From contig JAIUPL010000017.1 of assembly GCA_020160935.1 (NCBI GenBank), forward strand, positions 1-64,000: a stretch of 64,000 bases of DNA, in the 5' to 3' direction. Origin of the DNA: Bacteroidota bacterium. Its GTDB lineage: Bacteria; Bacteroidota; Bacteroidia; Chitinophagales; Saprospiraceae. The notes under the pieces are model-generated. The model saw nothing but the letters and a program-made list of their open reading frames with translations, searched no databases and was not told the DNA's origin. This document shows positions 26,813-36,456 of the stretch, one piece after another. The translations under genes were made by a program, and so were the position numbers. Each line of letters starts with the position of its first letter. The stretch's first letter is position 1.

Positions 26813-28009
26813 CTGTGCGTATTCCTTCTCCGCGTACTTCATATGCCAGTCTTCCACCTTTTTGGTGTATTTCCAGCCTTCAGCGGCAGATAAATCAGCA
26901 ATTTCTTTTACCACGGCAGCCAGGCGCGTACCTGGATATTTTTGCTGGATGTAGGCCCACACTTTTTTGAAATCCTCACTGACGTCCTGCGTTTCATAAT
27001 TATAGGAAGGTGTGTTATCCGAACCGTTGACCATGACCAGACGCATCCAGCGCTCGGATTCGGTGGTTTCTTCCTTTCGGACAAAATACGGATGGTCGGC
27101 GTTGAATTTTTCCCAGGTAGCAGCACGGTCGGCAATTTCCTGCAAAGGCACGATGATACCGCCGTCGTTGTACATGGTCATGTTGTTCTCGGCAGTTTCT
27201 TCCTTGAGGTAAACCGACATAGGCCCGGTTACCATACCGGCGAAGAATGCCGATAACTGATTCCAGTCGACTACCGGAAAGACCATGCCTTCGCCGGTGG
27301 CCAATTTGAAGCCGTTTTCTGCCAGCGACTTCGTGGCAGGGTAGCGGTTCATATCGAATTTGTTGTCGTTGATGGCCAGGTAGTCTTCGTCTTTCCAGGA
27401 AATTTTTTCCGTGATGGTATAAAATTCTCCTTCGCGCTCCATTCTGAACAGGTACTGTTGCAGCAGGATAAACACGGCATCGGCAAGGGTGCCAGAAGTG
27501 CCGGTGAAATTGGAGCGTACATAATCCCATGCTTTTTTACCGCTTTCGAGTTTTTTAGCATCGAGCGTTTTCAGAAACATGGTGAACTGGGAAAGTTTGC
27601 CCAGATCGGGGCTGTTGGCCCGGCTTCCGGCATATACGCAATGCAGGGCGCCGCCATAGGCCCAGCCATTGTACTGCTCGGGCGTAGTAGTGGTTACTTT
27701 GAAATAGGGTTCCAGATAAGTGATCCCGCGCAGTTGCGCCTCTTCCTTGTTGCTCGACACTTCTCCGGTACTTTCTACAAAATCACCCTCCGCAAGTTGG
27801 GTAATTACTTTCCCGTTTTTGTTCGGTTCGGCACGCAGATTAAGTTTGTCTACCGTCGTAGCATACAAATACACTTCAGGCTTTTCTTTCGGATTTTCCG
27901 CCGAAACAGTTGGCGCAGTGGTACCGGTGTTCGACTGCGGAGCATCGGAGCCACAGGCAGCAAGCAGGATAGCCAGCGCACTACAGGCAAGAAAAGAATA
28001 GGGTTTCAT
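26810..28009 (-). CDS. Lipoprotein with SH3-like domain, 399 aa
   Basis: The start at 28009 gives a lipoprotein signal, MKPYSFLACSALAILLAACG, with lipobox LAAC; the frame extends to 28063 but that part has no signal. After a Ser/Thr/Pro linker comes an SH3b-like stretch (VDKLNLRAEPNKNGKVITQL). A larger mixed alpha/beta part follows that I do not recognise, with motifs such as WAYGGALHCVYAG and GMVFPVVDWNQLSAFF. It is probably anchored in the periplasm or outer membrane. It lies 34 bases downstream of nuoN in the same direction, so it may be the last cistron of that transcript. It is the second SH3-like lipoprotein associated with the nuo locus. Confidence 0.8.
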   Translation of the reverse strand: MKPYSFLACSALAILLAACGSDAPQSNTGTTAPTVSAENPKEKPEVYLYATTVDKLNLRAEPNKNGKVITQLAEGDFVESTGEVSSNKEEAQLRGITYLEPYFKVTTTTPEQYNGWAYGGALHCVYAGSRANSPDLGKLSQFTMFLKTLDAKKLESGKKAWDYVRSNFTGTSGTLADAVFILLQQYLFRMEREGEFYTITEKISWKDEDYLAINDNKFDMNRYPATKSLAENGFKLATGEGMVFPVVDWNQLSAFFAGMVTGPMSVYLKEETAENNMTMYNDGGIIVPLQEIADRAATWEKFNADHPYFVRKEETTESERWMRLVMVNGSDNTPSYNYETQDVSEDFKKVWAYIQQKYPGTRLAAVVKEIADLSAAEGWKYTKKVEDWHMKYAEKEYAQ

Positions 28010-28043
28010 ATTTGGATCAGGTTTAAAAGGTGATGCAATAGTA

Positions 28044-29420
28044 CTACATCCAGGCGTGTACACTGCCAGGCCATATAGTAAGCAGTGCTATCAACAGCAT
28101 GCCGGCCAGTACCACCCAGCGTACGCCAGCGGGCAAGGACGCTTCGTATGCGTTTTCTTCCCGGCTGAAATACATGGCAATAATGACCTTGAAATAGTAG
28201 TAAATCGAAATAGCCGAGTTGATCACTGCCAGTACAATAAGCCAGGGCGCTTTGGCAAATGCTGCCGTAAACAGGAAGTATTTACCAAAAAAGCCTGCCG
28301 TCGGTGGTATTCCTGCCAGCGTCAGCATGGCAATCGCCATTACCGCAGCCAGAAACGGTTGTTTTTTGCTCAATCCGTTGAAGGCAGCAAAAGAACTGTC
28401 GTCGTTTTTTTCCGCAATCACCATGTATCCGCCAAACGCACAGATGGTAGCCAGCGAGTAGGTAAGGGTATAAAAAAGCAATGCCCGCTCGCTTCCAGCC
28501 GTTCCGATGGCCAGAATAGCCAGCAACAGGTAGCCCGCATGCGAAATGGATGAGTAGGCCATCATACGTTTAAAATCCGTCTGGAAAATGGCCGTGAAAT
28601 TGGCCACTGTCATGGTCAGTGCTGCCACTACGGTTACCGGCACATTCCAGAAATCGGCCGCAGCGGGGAAGGCCAGCGAAAAAAGGCGATAAAATGCCGC
28701 AAATCCCGCAGTTTTTACCACAGTCGCCATGTAAGTCGTCACCAGATTCGGGCTGCCCTGATACACATCCGGCGCCCAGAAATGGAAGGGCACGGCCGAC
28801 ACCTTGAAACTCAGTCCCACAATAATCAGCAGGATTCCCACATGCAGCATACCTGTTCCGCCGGCTTTACCCGAAACGGCTTCATTGATCACTGCCAGGT
28901 CGAAACTGGCGCAGGAGCCATACACCAGTGCCATACCGAACAGCAGAATACCTGTGGCAAAAGAGCCCATCAGAAAGTATTTCAGTGCTGCTTCATTCCC
29001 CGAAAGGTTGTCGCGGCGGCTGCCGGCCAGTACGTACAAGGGTATGGAAAGGATTTCGATGCCAAGAAACAGCATCACCATATTGGTAAACGAGAACATG
29101 CACAACGCGCCGCACAAACTGAACAGAATCAGGCCGTAGTTGTCGCCCAGTGTATCGTTCAGGTTGCGAAAACCCCAACCGCTGAGCCCGATAATGAGCA
29201 CCGTAGCCAGAATCACCACGCCCGAAAACGACAAGGCGAAGATGTCGAACTGCATCATCGACGTATAGCGGTCGTTCCAGCCCAGCGGATCAAAAAACGT
29301 AGCCGCCAGCGCCAGCAGGCTGCCAACCAGCGCAATGGGTTGCAGCAGTGAACGATTTTGCGTCAGCCCGGCAAACAAGCCGACAATAGCAGTGGTAAAG
29401 AGTAGCAGTAATGCAGTCAT
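28044..29420 (-). CDS. nuoN: NADH-quinone oxidoreductase subunit N, 458 aa
   Basis: An antiporter-like membrane subunit of complex I that carries one of the proton channels. It has about 14 hydrophobic helices and the family's conserved core: SIPLYVLAG, FKVSAVPFHFWAPDVYQGSP (with the channel Lys), FQTDFKRMMAYSSISHAGY and LAGIPPTAGFFGKY. The length fits NuoN. It is the last nuo gene, separated from nuoM by a small membrane protein gene and an S4-domain gene. Confidence 0.96.
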   Translation of the reverse strand: MTALLLLFTTAIVGLFAGLTQNRSLLQPIALVGSLLALAATFFDPLGWNDRYTSMMQFDIFALSFSGVVILATVLIIGLSGWGFRNLNDTLGDNYGLILFSLCGALCMFSFTNMVMLFLGIEILSIPLYVLAGSRRDNLSGNEAALKYFLMGSFATGILLFGMALVYGSCASFDLAVINEAVSGKAGGTGMLHVGILLIIVGLSFKVSAVPFHFWAPDVYQGSPNLVTTYMATVVKTAGFAAFYRLFSLAFPAAADFWNVPVTVVAALTMTVANFTAIFQTDFKRMMAYSSISHAGYLLLAILAIGTAGSERALLFYTLTYSLATICAFGGYMVIAEKNDDSSFAAFNGLSKKQPFLAAVMAIAMLTLAGIPPTAGFFGKYFLFTAAFAKAPWLIVLAVINSAISIYYYFKVIIAMYFSREENAYEASLPAGVRWVVLAGMLLIALLTIWPGSVHAWM

Positions 29421-29568
29421 TTCTTTTGTGCTTTCAATATTTGATCCGGTAACGGCCCGTTTCTTCCACTTCGATCACCGGAACCAATTTTTCTTTTCAA
29501 AATACTGACATCCGGGTTGGAGGTTTTCCCAAAAATGCCGGTTCAGTAGGTATCGGTTGGTCAGACTT

Positions 29569-29784
29569 TCACACAATTGTGATTTGATATTTCCCAAACT
29601 GTATGGTATCGCCCAGCCTCAATTTCTTTCTTCTTTGTGTTTCCTTCGCGCCATTCACCCGCACTTCCCCGTTGTCAATCCGAATATGCGCTTCGCCGCC
29701 TGTTCCTACCAGGTTGAGCACTTTCAACAGGTTGTTCAGTTGAATATGCTCCTGTTCTCCTAATTCAAAAGTCAGGTTATTCAT
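29569..29784 (-). CDS. S4-domain RNA-binding protein (YbcJ-like), 71 aa
   Basis: The ATG at 29784 overlaps the upstream gene's stop by 8 bases, which supports this start over the longer frame to 29877. The product (MNNLTFELGEQEHIQLNN...) has the S4 fold: IQLNNLLKVLNLVGTGGEAH, then NGEVRVNGAKETQRRKKLRLGD, as in YbcJ-type proteins. These bind structured RNA and are often linked to ribosome or tRNA function. It is translationally coupled to the small membrane protein before it and inserted between nuoM and nuoN. Any link to complex I is unknown. Confidence 0.85.
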   Translation of the reverse strand: MNNLTFELGEQEHIQLNNLLKVLNLVGTGGEAHIRIDNGEVRVNGAKETQRRKKLRLGDTIQFGKYQITIV

Positions 29785-30016
29785 GGTTTTCAGGCGTTTC
29801 AGGTGGCGGAGCAGGTTGCTGAGGCTGTGCAGGTTTGTTGTTTTTCCTTTCGTTGAAAAACAGAAATACGGTGGCACCCAGAAAAAACAGGAAAGCCGTA
29901 CTTCCTTGCTGCGACCAGTTAACCCGGGTATTCAAAAATAACATGATCATAGAGGAGATGACAAATGCCATCACACTGGTAATCAATGCATTCCGAATAA
30001 TTTTTACCCAGTTCAT
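29777..30016 (-). CDS. Small two-helix membrane protein, 79 aa
   Basis: Two hydrophobic segments (about residues 10-29 and 40-56) are joined by a short polar loop (NTRVNWSQQG). They are followed by a Lys/Asn then Pro/Gln-rich cytoplasmic-type tail (QQPAPPPETPE). No recognised family. It sits between nuoM and nuoN and overlaps the S4-domain gene by 8 bases, so the two are coupled. Directly upstream on its strand is a GAGGGTGA tandem array following nuoM's stop codon. Confidence 0.65.
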   Translation of the reverse strand: MNWVKIIRNALITSVMAFVISSMIMLFLNTRVNWSQQGSTAFLFFLGATVFLFFNERKNNKPAQPQQPAPPPETPENHE

Positions 30017-30040
30017 ATTTTATCTCCATTTTTTATTTCT

Positions 30041-30082
30041 CTCACTCTCTCACCCTCTCACCCTCTCACCCTCTCACCCTCT
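30041..30082. repeat. TCTCACCC tandem array at nuoM's stop codon
   Basis: About five copies of an 8-base unit ctcaccct run up to nuoM's stop. On nuoM's strand the sequence is TTTTAG (with the stop TAG) followed by agggtgagagggtgagag. No complementary arm lies nearby, so this is the one-sided form of the repeat. Confidence 0.8.
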
Positions 30083-31526
30083 AAAACTGTACCGCTCCCA
30101 ATATCCGATTCACACTTCCATCTGTCAGATTCAGCACCATTCCCGGGAAAAAACCCAGGATCAGCACCAGCGCGGCGATGACACCCAGCACGATCCACTC
30201 ATTGGTTTTCACATCCTCAAAGCGGGCGGTTTGTTCATTGGCTTCGCCAAACATCGTCAGTCCATAAGCGCGCAGCATGTACACGGCGCCGAAAATGATG
30301 GTCAGGCCCGCAACAGCGCCCAGCCAGAAATTGTAGTTCCATACGCCGTTGAGCAGCAGAAACTCGCCCGGAAAACCGTTGGTGAGTGGCACCGCCACCG
30401 AGCCCAGCACAACAATCATGAAGAGCGCAGCGAATTTGGGCGCTGATTTGGCAATGCCGCCCATTTCACTCAGCGAGCGGGTGCCCATGCGGCGTTCGAT
30501 CATATCGGCGGCAAAAAACAGTCCCACCACGTTGATGCCGTGGTTGAGCATTTGAATAAGTCCGCCTTGTACGCCCGCTTTGTTCCAGGCCATTACACCG
30601 GCAGCGATGAGGCCGACGTGTGCAATGGATGAATAGGCAATCAGGCGCTTGAAGTCGTTTTGTTTGATGGCAATGATGCTGCCATAGATGATGCCGATCA
30701 CGGCCAGCACCATAAAGGTCGGCATCAGGCAATGGATGGCTTCAGGCGCCAGCGGAATCATCCAGCGGATGACACCGTACACCCCCATTTTCAGCATGAT
30801 ACCCGACAGCAGCATGGTGCCGCCCGTTGGGGCCGTGGTGTAGGTGTCGGGCTGCCAGGTATGGAAGGGAAATACGGGCATTTTGACCGCAAAAGCCAGG
30901 AAAAATCCGAGTAATACCCACCATGCAGCATTGGTATCGAGTTGTACGCGCACCAGTTCTTCCCAGGCAAAAGAGTGTGTGCCAGGTGTTTGCAAATACA
31001 CATACAACAAGGCCACCAGCATAAACAGGGAGCCAATGAAGGTGTAAATAAAAAACTTCAGCGTGGTGCGAATCCGATCCTGACCGCCCCAAATGGCGCA
31101 AATGAAGTAAATCGGAATGAGTGCCAGTTCATAGAAGATGTAGAACACCAGCCCGTCCAGCGCCAGAAATACGCCGTTCAGCGCTGCCAGCATCAATACC
31201 ACCAGACCGTAATAGCGGCCTTCGGGCTCCATCTGGCGGTTGAAACTGCTAAATATGATCAGCGGCGCCAGCAGATTGGTCAGCACGATCATCAGCAGGC
31301 TGATGCCGTCCATGCCCAGGCGAAAGTTAATACCCGCTTCGGCCACCCACGGAATGCTGAATTCATGGTTGAACGAGCCATCGCCCACAAAGCCCATCGA
31401 GGCAAATGCCGTTACCGCGAGGTTGGCCAGCGATGCCACCAAAGCAATGGTGCGCGCTCCGGCAGGCCGTGCGATCAGCAGAAACAGGGCGGTTAACAGG
31501 GGAATCAGTATAAGTAAAAGTGACAT
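30081..31526 (-). CDS. nuoM: NADH-quinone oxidoreductase subunit M, 481 aa
   Basis: Antiporter-like proton-channel subunit of complex I in the inner membrane, with about 14 helices. Conserved features include YFICAIWGGQDRIRTTLKF, the channel segment FAVKMPVFPFHTWQPD, TYTTAPTGGTMLLSGIMLKM and KQNDFKRLIAYSSIAHVG. The length and order after nuoL are standard. The stop codon is immediately followed by a GAGGGTGA tandem array, and the gap to nuoL carries another. Confidence 0.97.
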   Translation of the reverse strand: MSLLLILIPLLTALFLLIARPAGARTIALVASLANLAVTAFASMGFVGDGSFNHEFSIPWVAEAGINFRLGMDGISLLMIVLTNLLAPLIIFSSFNRQMEPEGRYYGLVVLMLAALNGVFLALDGLVFYIFYELALIPIYFICAIWGGQDRIRTTLKFFIYTFIGSLFMLVALLYVYLQTPGTHSFAWEELVRVQLDTNAAWWVLLGFFLAFAVKMPVFPFHTWQPDTYTTAPTGGTMLLSGIMLKMGVYGVIRWMIPLAPEAIHCLMPTFMVLAVIGIIYGSIIAIKQNDFKRLIAYSSIAHVGLIAAGVMAWNKAGVQGGLIQMLNHGINVVGLFFAADMIERRMGTRSLSEMGGIAKSAPKFAALFMIVVLGSVAVPLTNGFPGEFLLLNGVWNYNFWLGAVAGLTIIFGAVYMLRAYGLTMFGEANEQTARFEDVKTNEWIVLGVIAALVLILGFFPGMVLNLTDGSVNRILGAVQF

Positions 31527-31577
31527 AATTCGCTTTATTCCAATGCTTCAGGAATGTTTCTTTCAAATTGTTCTGCT

Positions 31578-31610
31578 CTTCTCGCTTCTCACCTCTCACC
31601 TCTCACCTCT
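31578..31610. repeat. CTCACCT tandem array at nuoL's stop codon
   Basis: About four 7-base units (ctcacct/ctcgctt) end at nuoL's stop. On the coding strand the stop TAG is followed by aggtgagaggtgagaggtg. It is one-sided; no complementary arm is evident before nuoM. Confidence 0.8.
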
Positions 31611-33495
31611 AAAGAAAAAGACTGAGCAGCAGCAACACCACTCCCGCCACCATGCCAATCAGGTAGTATTCGATGTTGCCGTTTTGCAGTTTGCGGAACC
31701 CGGCGCCCAGTTTCTGGACACCTGTTCCCACACCATTTACAATACCGTCGATACCCTGCACATCCACGTAATAATGGAAGAGTCGGGAAATTTTTTCGAT
31801 GGGGCGCACAAACAGGAAATCGTATATTTCATCTACATAAAACTTGTTGGCGATCAGGCGGGTAAGGCCGGATTGCTGGGCGTCCGGAACCGGAACACTC
31901 GATTTCTTTGTGTAGATAAAATAGGAAACGATGATAATGATGACCGCGAGCGTAGTCGTAAAGGTCATCAGTTTCCATTCGGTGGCCTCACCCAGGTGGA
32001 CTTCCTGAATTGGAATAACCCAGGAAAACCAGTGCGCCAGCCATTGTTCATTGCCCAGGTGCAGGAAGTGTGGCGTGTTCAGGAAACCGCCAGCCAGCGA
32101 CAGTCCCGCCAGTATGGCTAGCGGCACGGTCATGGTAGCCGGGCTTTCGTGCAGGTGGTGTTCCTGCTCCGATGTGCCACGGAATTCGCCGAAAAACGTC
32201 AGATACAGCAGGCGGCACATATAAATGGCTGTCAGCATAGCGCCGAAACCCGCCAGTCCCCACCACACTTTGCCACCGTGGGCATATGTAAAGGCAAAAA
32301 TTTCATCCTTGGAGAAAAAGCCCGACAGGAAAGGGAATCCCGAAATGGCGAATGTGCCGATCAGGAACACCCAAAAAGTAATAGGCATGGCTTTGCGTAA
32401 ACCGCCCATATTCCGAATATCCTGCTCGCCACCCATGCCGTGAATGACACTACCGGCAGCGAGGAACAACAGCGCTTTGAAGAAAGCGTGGGTCGTTACG
32501 TGAAACATTGCGCTGGCGTAAGCGCCCATGCCCAGTGCCACAAACATCAGCCCCAACTGCGAAACGGTAGAGTAGGCGAGTACTTTTTTGATGTCGTTTT
32601 GCCGCAGGCCGATGATGGCAGCGAATATGCAGGTAGCCAAACCAACGGCCGCCACAAAATGCATGGCATCGGGCGACAAAGAATACAACGGATTGCAACG
32701 CGCCACCAGGTAAATACCGGCCGTTACCATCGTAGCAGCGTGGATCAGCGCGGAAACGGGTGTCGGGCCCGCCATGGCGTCGGGCAGCCAGGTGTACAAC
32801 GGGATTTGTGCGCTTTTACCCATAGCACCTATGAACAACAAGATGCAGATCGTGGTAATCACTGTCGGATCCAACCGAACGCTGGCCAGGCTTCCAAAAA
32901 TGTCTTCGTAGTTGAGGCTGCCGAACATTTTAAATATCATGAACATGCCCAGCAACAAACCAAGGTCGCCTATTCTGTTCATAATGAATGCCTTGCGTGC
33001 AGCCTTGCCGTATTCTTTGTTGGTGTACCAAAACCCGATGAGCAAATACGAGCACAATCCAACGCCTTCCCAGCCGAAAAACAGCATCAGGAAGTTATTG
33101 CCCATAATGAGCAGCAGCATGGAGAAAATGAACAGGTTCAGGTACGCAAAAAATTTCCAGAACCCGTCGTCATTGTGCATGTAGCCGATGGAATACACGT
33201 GAATCAGAAAGCCAATGCCAGTTACGATCAGCATCATCCAAACGGACAGGTGATCGACCAGAAAACCGAAATCTGCCTGCAATCCGTCTACCGTAAAGAA
33301 ATTGTACAACTGCACACGAATAGCGCCACCCGTCCCAACCTCGTTGAAACACATGACACTCAGCAGAAACGACACCAGCAAAACGCCCGAACCGATCATG
33401 CCTACAACGCTCTTGGGCAGTTTTTTGCCAAACAAGCCGTTGATCACAAACCCGAGAAAGGGCAGAAAAGGAATAAGTGGTATGAGTGAATCCAT
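31609..33495 (-). CDS. nuoL: NADH-quinone oxidoreductase subunit L, 628 aa
   Basis: The largest antiporter-like proton-channel subunit, with the long lateral helix at its C-terminal side. The ATG at 33495 (MDSLIPLIPFLPFLGF) is chosen; the open frame extends to 33561 only by reading through the inverted repeat before the gene. Conserved parts: MLLFFGWEGVGLCSYLLIGF, FIGAMGKSAQIPLYTWLPDA, AGPTPVSALIHAATMVTAG, RQNDIKKVLAYSTVSQLG and HAFFKALLFLAAGSVIH. The C-terminal part contains the broken helix and the amphipathic segment (FYVDEIYDFLFVRPI). It follows nuoK. Confidence 0.97.
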   Translation of the reverse strand: MDSLIPLIPFLPFLGFVINGLFGKKLPKSVVGMIGSGVLLVSFLLSVMCFNEVGTGGAIRVQLYNFFTVDGLQADFGFLVDHLSVWMMLIVTGIGFLIHVYSIGYMHNDDGFWKFFAYLNLFIFSMLLLIMGNNFLMLFFGWEGVGLCSYLLIGFWYTNKEYGKAARKAFIMNRIGDLGLLLGMFMIFKMFGSLNYEDIFGSLASVRLDPTVITTICILLFIGAMGKSAQIPLYTWLPDAMAGPTPVSALIHAATMVTAGIYLVARCNPLYSLSPDAMHFVAAVGLATCIFAAIIGLRQNDIKKVLAYSTVSQLGLMFVALGMGAYASAMFHVTTHAFFKALLFLAAGSVIHGMGGEQDIRNMGGLRKAMPITFWVFLIGTFAISGFPFLSGFFSKDEIFAFTYAHGGKVWWGLAGFGAMLTAIYMCRLLYLTFFGEFRGTSEQEHHLHESPATMTVPLAILAGLSLAGGFLNTPHFLHLGNEQWLAHWFSWVIPIQEVHLGEATEWKLMTFTTTLAVIIIIVSYFIYTKKSSVPVPDAQQSGLTRLIANKFYVDEIYDFLFVRPIEKISRLFHYYVDVQGIDGIVNGVGTGVQKLGAGFRKLQNGNIEYYLIGMVAGVVLLLLSLFL

Positions 33496-33508
33496 AATTC
33501 TTTGAATT

Positions 33509-33895
<387 letters not shown>

Positions 33896-33918
33896 CGTAT
33901 CAAATGAATGATGAATGA

Positions 33919-34419
33919 TTACAACTTAAGGTCGCGTTTTCCCACCAGCACTGCTCCCACCATGGCAGCGAGGAACAGGATACCGGCAATTTCAAAAGGC
34001 ACAACGAAATCGGTGAACAATACTTGGCCCAGATTTTCTACCAAACCCACCCCGGGGTTTTCTGCTTCTGGTATCTGGAGTGCAATACTGCCGCGCATGG
34101 CGCCTACCAGCGTTACCAGCAAGGAACCCGCGGCGATGGCGCCACTTATTTTCCACAGCGCCGATTTCTGCGGTTCCGTGTCCCTGCTCAGGTTGAGTAG
34201 CATGAGTACAAACAGGAACAGCACCATGATGGCGCCTGCATATACGATGATGTGTACCACCGCCAGAAACTGCGCATTGAGCAGAATGTACTGCCCGGCA
34301 ATGGTAAAAAATGTGAGAATCAGGAACAGGACACTGTGCACCGGGTTGCGGGAAAGCACCACGAGCAATGCCATGATAATGGAAATGATGGCGAGTGTCA
34401 AAAAGATGTAGAGTGTCAT
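33919..34419 (-). CDS. nuoJ: NADH-quinone oxidoreductase subunit J, 166 aa
   Basis: Five-helix membrane subunit of complex I, recognised by NPVHSVLFLILTFF and AQFLAVVHIIVYAGAIMVLF and by its place before nuoK. The VYAGAIMVLFLFVLML segment corresponds to the pi-bulge helix that moves during turnover. In many genomes nuoI directly precedes it; here a Ca2+/Na+ exchanger gene lies between. Confidence 0.96.
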   Translation of the reverse strand: MTLYIFLTLAIISIIMALLVVLSRNPVHSVLFLILTFFTIAGQYILLNAQFLAVVHIIVYAGAIMVLFLFVLMLLNLSRDTEPQKSALWKISGAIAAGSLLVTLVGAMRGSIALQIPEAENPGVGLVENLGQVLFTDFVVPFEIAGILFLAAMVGAVLVGKRDLKL

Positions 34420-34465
34420 CTATTATGCGTTGGTTTCGCTGTCAAAAAGGTTGTTTTCTCAGGGT

Positions 34466-35416
34466 TCATATGGTGAGCCACAAGAGGTACAAGGCATAGG
34501 AGGCGGCAAAAATAATACCTTCCGTTCGTCCTATTTGATTCCGGGTAAATATTCTGGTTGCAACAAACAGTGCTACGGAAGCCCCGATCATGACAAATAC
34601 ATCCTGATTGGCCTGCGCTGCATTAAAAGGCAATGGACGTATGCTTGCAATCGTGCCGAGGATGAAAAAAATATTAAAAATATTCGATCCAACCACGTTG
34701 CCGATTGCTATGTCGGCCTTTTTCTGCATCGCAGCAATGATTGAAGTGGCCAGTTCCGGAAGCGAAGTGCCAATGGCTACCACAGTAAGTCCAATTACAC
34801 GCTCGCTGACGCCCCAACTACGGGCCATGGAACTTGCTCCTTCCACAAAAAACTTTCCGCCCCAGAAAAGTCCGGCCAGACCTGCTACCACAAACAATAC
34901 TGATTTCCACAAGGGCATTATGGATATATCTTCTGTTTCTTGGCCTGGTTTTTTGGCAATTTCAAAGGTGTAAACCAGAAAAATGACCATAAAACCCAGC
35001 AGTACCAGTCCGTCTGTTCTCGATATTTTGCTTTCTGTTGCGCCATCCAGCCATTGGTCGTTTGCCACGACAAACAGCGCAACGGCTGCCAGCAAACTGA
35101 GCGGTATTTCTTTCCAGATGGTACTGCTCTGCACCCTGACCGGGTAAATGATGGCGGTTATTCCAAGAATTAAAAGAACATTGGCAATATTGCTCCCCAG
35201 TATATTTCCAATTGCAAGGTCTGGTTTGCCTTCCATTACCGAAAAATAGTTTGCTACCAATTCCGGTGAAGAAGTACCCAGCGCCACAATCGTTAATCCA
35301 ATAACCAAATCCGGCACTTCAAGCATTTTTGCAATCGAGGAGGCGCCGTTCACCAATCCATTTGCGCCCAGCAACACCATGGCCAAACCCCCAGCAAAAA
35401 GAATGAAGTCCATCAT
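34466..35416 (-). CDS. Calcium/sodium antiporter (CaCA, YrbG-like), 316 aa
   Basis: An inner-membrane cation exchanger with about ten helices in two inverted halves. Both alpha-repeats are clear: GLTIVALGTSSPELVANY with GNILGSNIANVL in the first half, and GLTVVAIGTSLPELATSI with GNVVGSNIFNIF in the second. These Glu and Asn/Ser residues form the cation sites. The family swaps Ca2+ (or K+) for Na+ or H+. The start may be at 35416 or one codon later (both ATG). It is inserted between nuoI and nuoJ with 46- and 63-base gaps, in the same direction, an unusual place for such a gene. Confidence 0.93.
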   Translation of the reverse strand: MMDFILFAGGLAMVLLGANGLVNGASSIAKMLEVPDLVIGLTIVALGTSSPELVANYFSVMEGKPDLAIGNILGSNIANVLLILGITAIIYPVRVQSSTIWKEIPLSLLAAVALFVVANDQWLDGATESKISRTDGLVLLGFMVIFLVYTFEIAKKPGQETEDISIMPLWKSVLFVVAGLAGLFWGGKFFVEGASSMARSWGVSERVIGLTVVAIGTSLPELATSIIAAMQKKADIAIGNVVGSNIFNIFFILGTIASIRPLPFNAAQANQDVFVMIGASVALFVATRIFTRNQIGRTEGIIFAASYALYLLWLTI

Positions 35417-35479
35417 TTTTTATGAATCAAGCATTACACGTTTCAAGTTCATCAAACAGTTCGAACAGGTGTAGTCTCC

Positions 35480-36037
35480 CTACACCGTTTCCTTTTGTTT
35501 TTTCTCCTGAATATGGCGCTGCCGTTTGGTCACGTCGATGCGCTTTTCAGGTTCCACGCCTTCCACCAGCATGTCTTTTCCAAAAATAAATTCCTGGCGT
35601 ACATAATCTGAAGGCACGATACGGTCAGTCAGGAAAATGGCCTCTTTCGGGCACGCTTCCTCGCACAGCCCACAAAAAATACAGCGCAGCATGTTGATTT
35701 CGTACACGGCGGCGTATTTCTCTTCGCGGTACAGGTTTTCTTCCCCTTTCTGGCGCTCGGCAGCCACCATGGTGATGGCTTCTGCCGGACAGGCCACGGC
35801 GCACAAACCACAGGCAGTACAGTTTTCACGGCCTTGTGCGTCGCGTTTCAGCACATGCCAGCCACGGTACACAGGCGCAAACTCCCGTTTCTGTTTGGGG
35901 TACGAAATCGTGTTACTACGCCTGAAAAAGTGTTTCAGCGTGGTCAACATTCCTTTCAGAATGGCAGGCAGGTAAATGCGTTCTGTGAACGTCATTTGCT
36001 TGTTTACCACTTGTTTCGACCGTTGTGTCAGTTGCAT
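35480..36037 (-). CDS. nuoI: NADH-quinone oxidoreductase subunit I, 185 aa
   Basis: Peripheral-arm iron-sulphur subunit of complex I carrying two [4Fe-4S] clusters (N6a/N6b) that pass electrons towards NuoB. Two ferredoxin motifs are intact: C73-C76-C79-C83 (CTACGLCAVACP) and C119-C122-C125-C129 (CIFCGLCEEACP). The C-terminal tail is long and charged, ending QEKKQKETV. The stop codon lies in a small perfect hairpin (ggtgtag...ctacacc, 35469-35487). The Doc toxin gene ends 36 bases upstream. Confidence 0.97.
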   Translation of the reverse strand: MQLTQRSKQVVNKQMTFTERIYLPAILKGMLTTLKHFFRRSNTISYPKQKREFAPVYRGWHVLKRDAQGRENCTACGLCAVACPAEAITMVAAERQKGEENLYREEKYAAVYEINMLRCIFCGLCEEACPKEAIFLTDRIVPSDYVRQEFIFGKDMLVEGVEPEKRIDVTKRQRHIQEKKQKETV

Positions 36038-36073
36038 GATTCTGTTATTGTGTTGCTTGTTAGCAAATTATAT

Positions 36074-36454
36074 TTACTTTGAAGAAAAAACTCTTTGAGT
36101 AATCCATTCAAAAATTTGATCAAAATCAAATCTGCCAGATGCTATTTCATGCAAGAAATCAAATTTTTCATCCGTACTTCCTTCTATATCAAGTCCGAAT
36201 TCATTCAAAAACGCTCGCATTACAATATAACCTGTTCGTTTGTTACCGTCGACGAAAGGATGATTATGTACCAAACTTTCCAACAGAGCGGCTGCTTTAT
36301 GAACAGGAGTTGGATAATAATCAAAATCACTTCCTCCCATAAACGGCCTGGCAAGAGCAGATTCTAAATATCTTTCATCCCGTATTCCTTTGGCTCCACC
36401 ATATTTTTCAATAAGGCGGTCATGAATTTCAATGACTTCCGCTTTTTCAATCAT
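36074..36454 (-). CDS. doc: Doc-like Fic-family toxin, 126 aa
   Basis: Contains the Fic/Doc catalytic motif HPFVDGNKRTG (H65 to G75) and the compact all-helical length of Doc. Known Doc toxins phosphorylate EF-Tu, and broader Fic proteins AMPylate targets; both stop growth until neutralised. The N-terminus (MIEKAEVIEIHDRLIEKYGG) matches the Doc pattern. It is preceded by a 2-base gap from a helix-turn-helix partner (36457-36783), its likely antitoxin. The pair is inserted between nuoH and nuoI, in the same direction, and is visibly more AT-rich than the nuo genes, suggesting horizontal gain. Confidence 0.88.
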   Translation of the reverse strand: MIEKAEVIEIHDRLIEKYGGAKGIRDERYLESALARPFMGGSDFDYYPTPVHKAAALLESLVHNHPFVDGNKRTGYIVMRAFLNEFGLDIEGSTDEKFDFLHEIASGRFDFDQIFEWITQRVFSSK

Positions 36455-36456
36455 TT

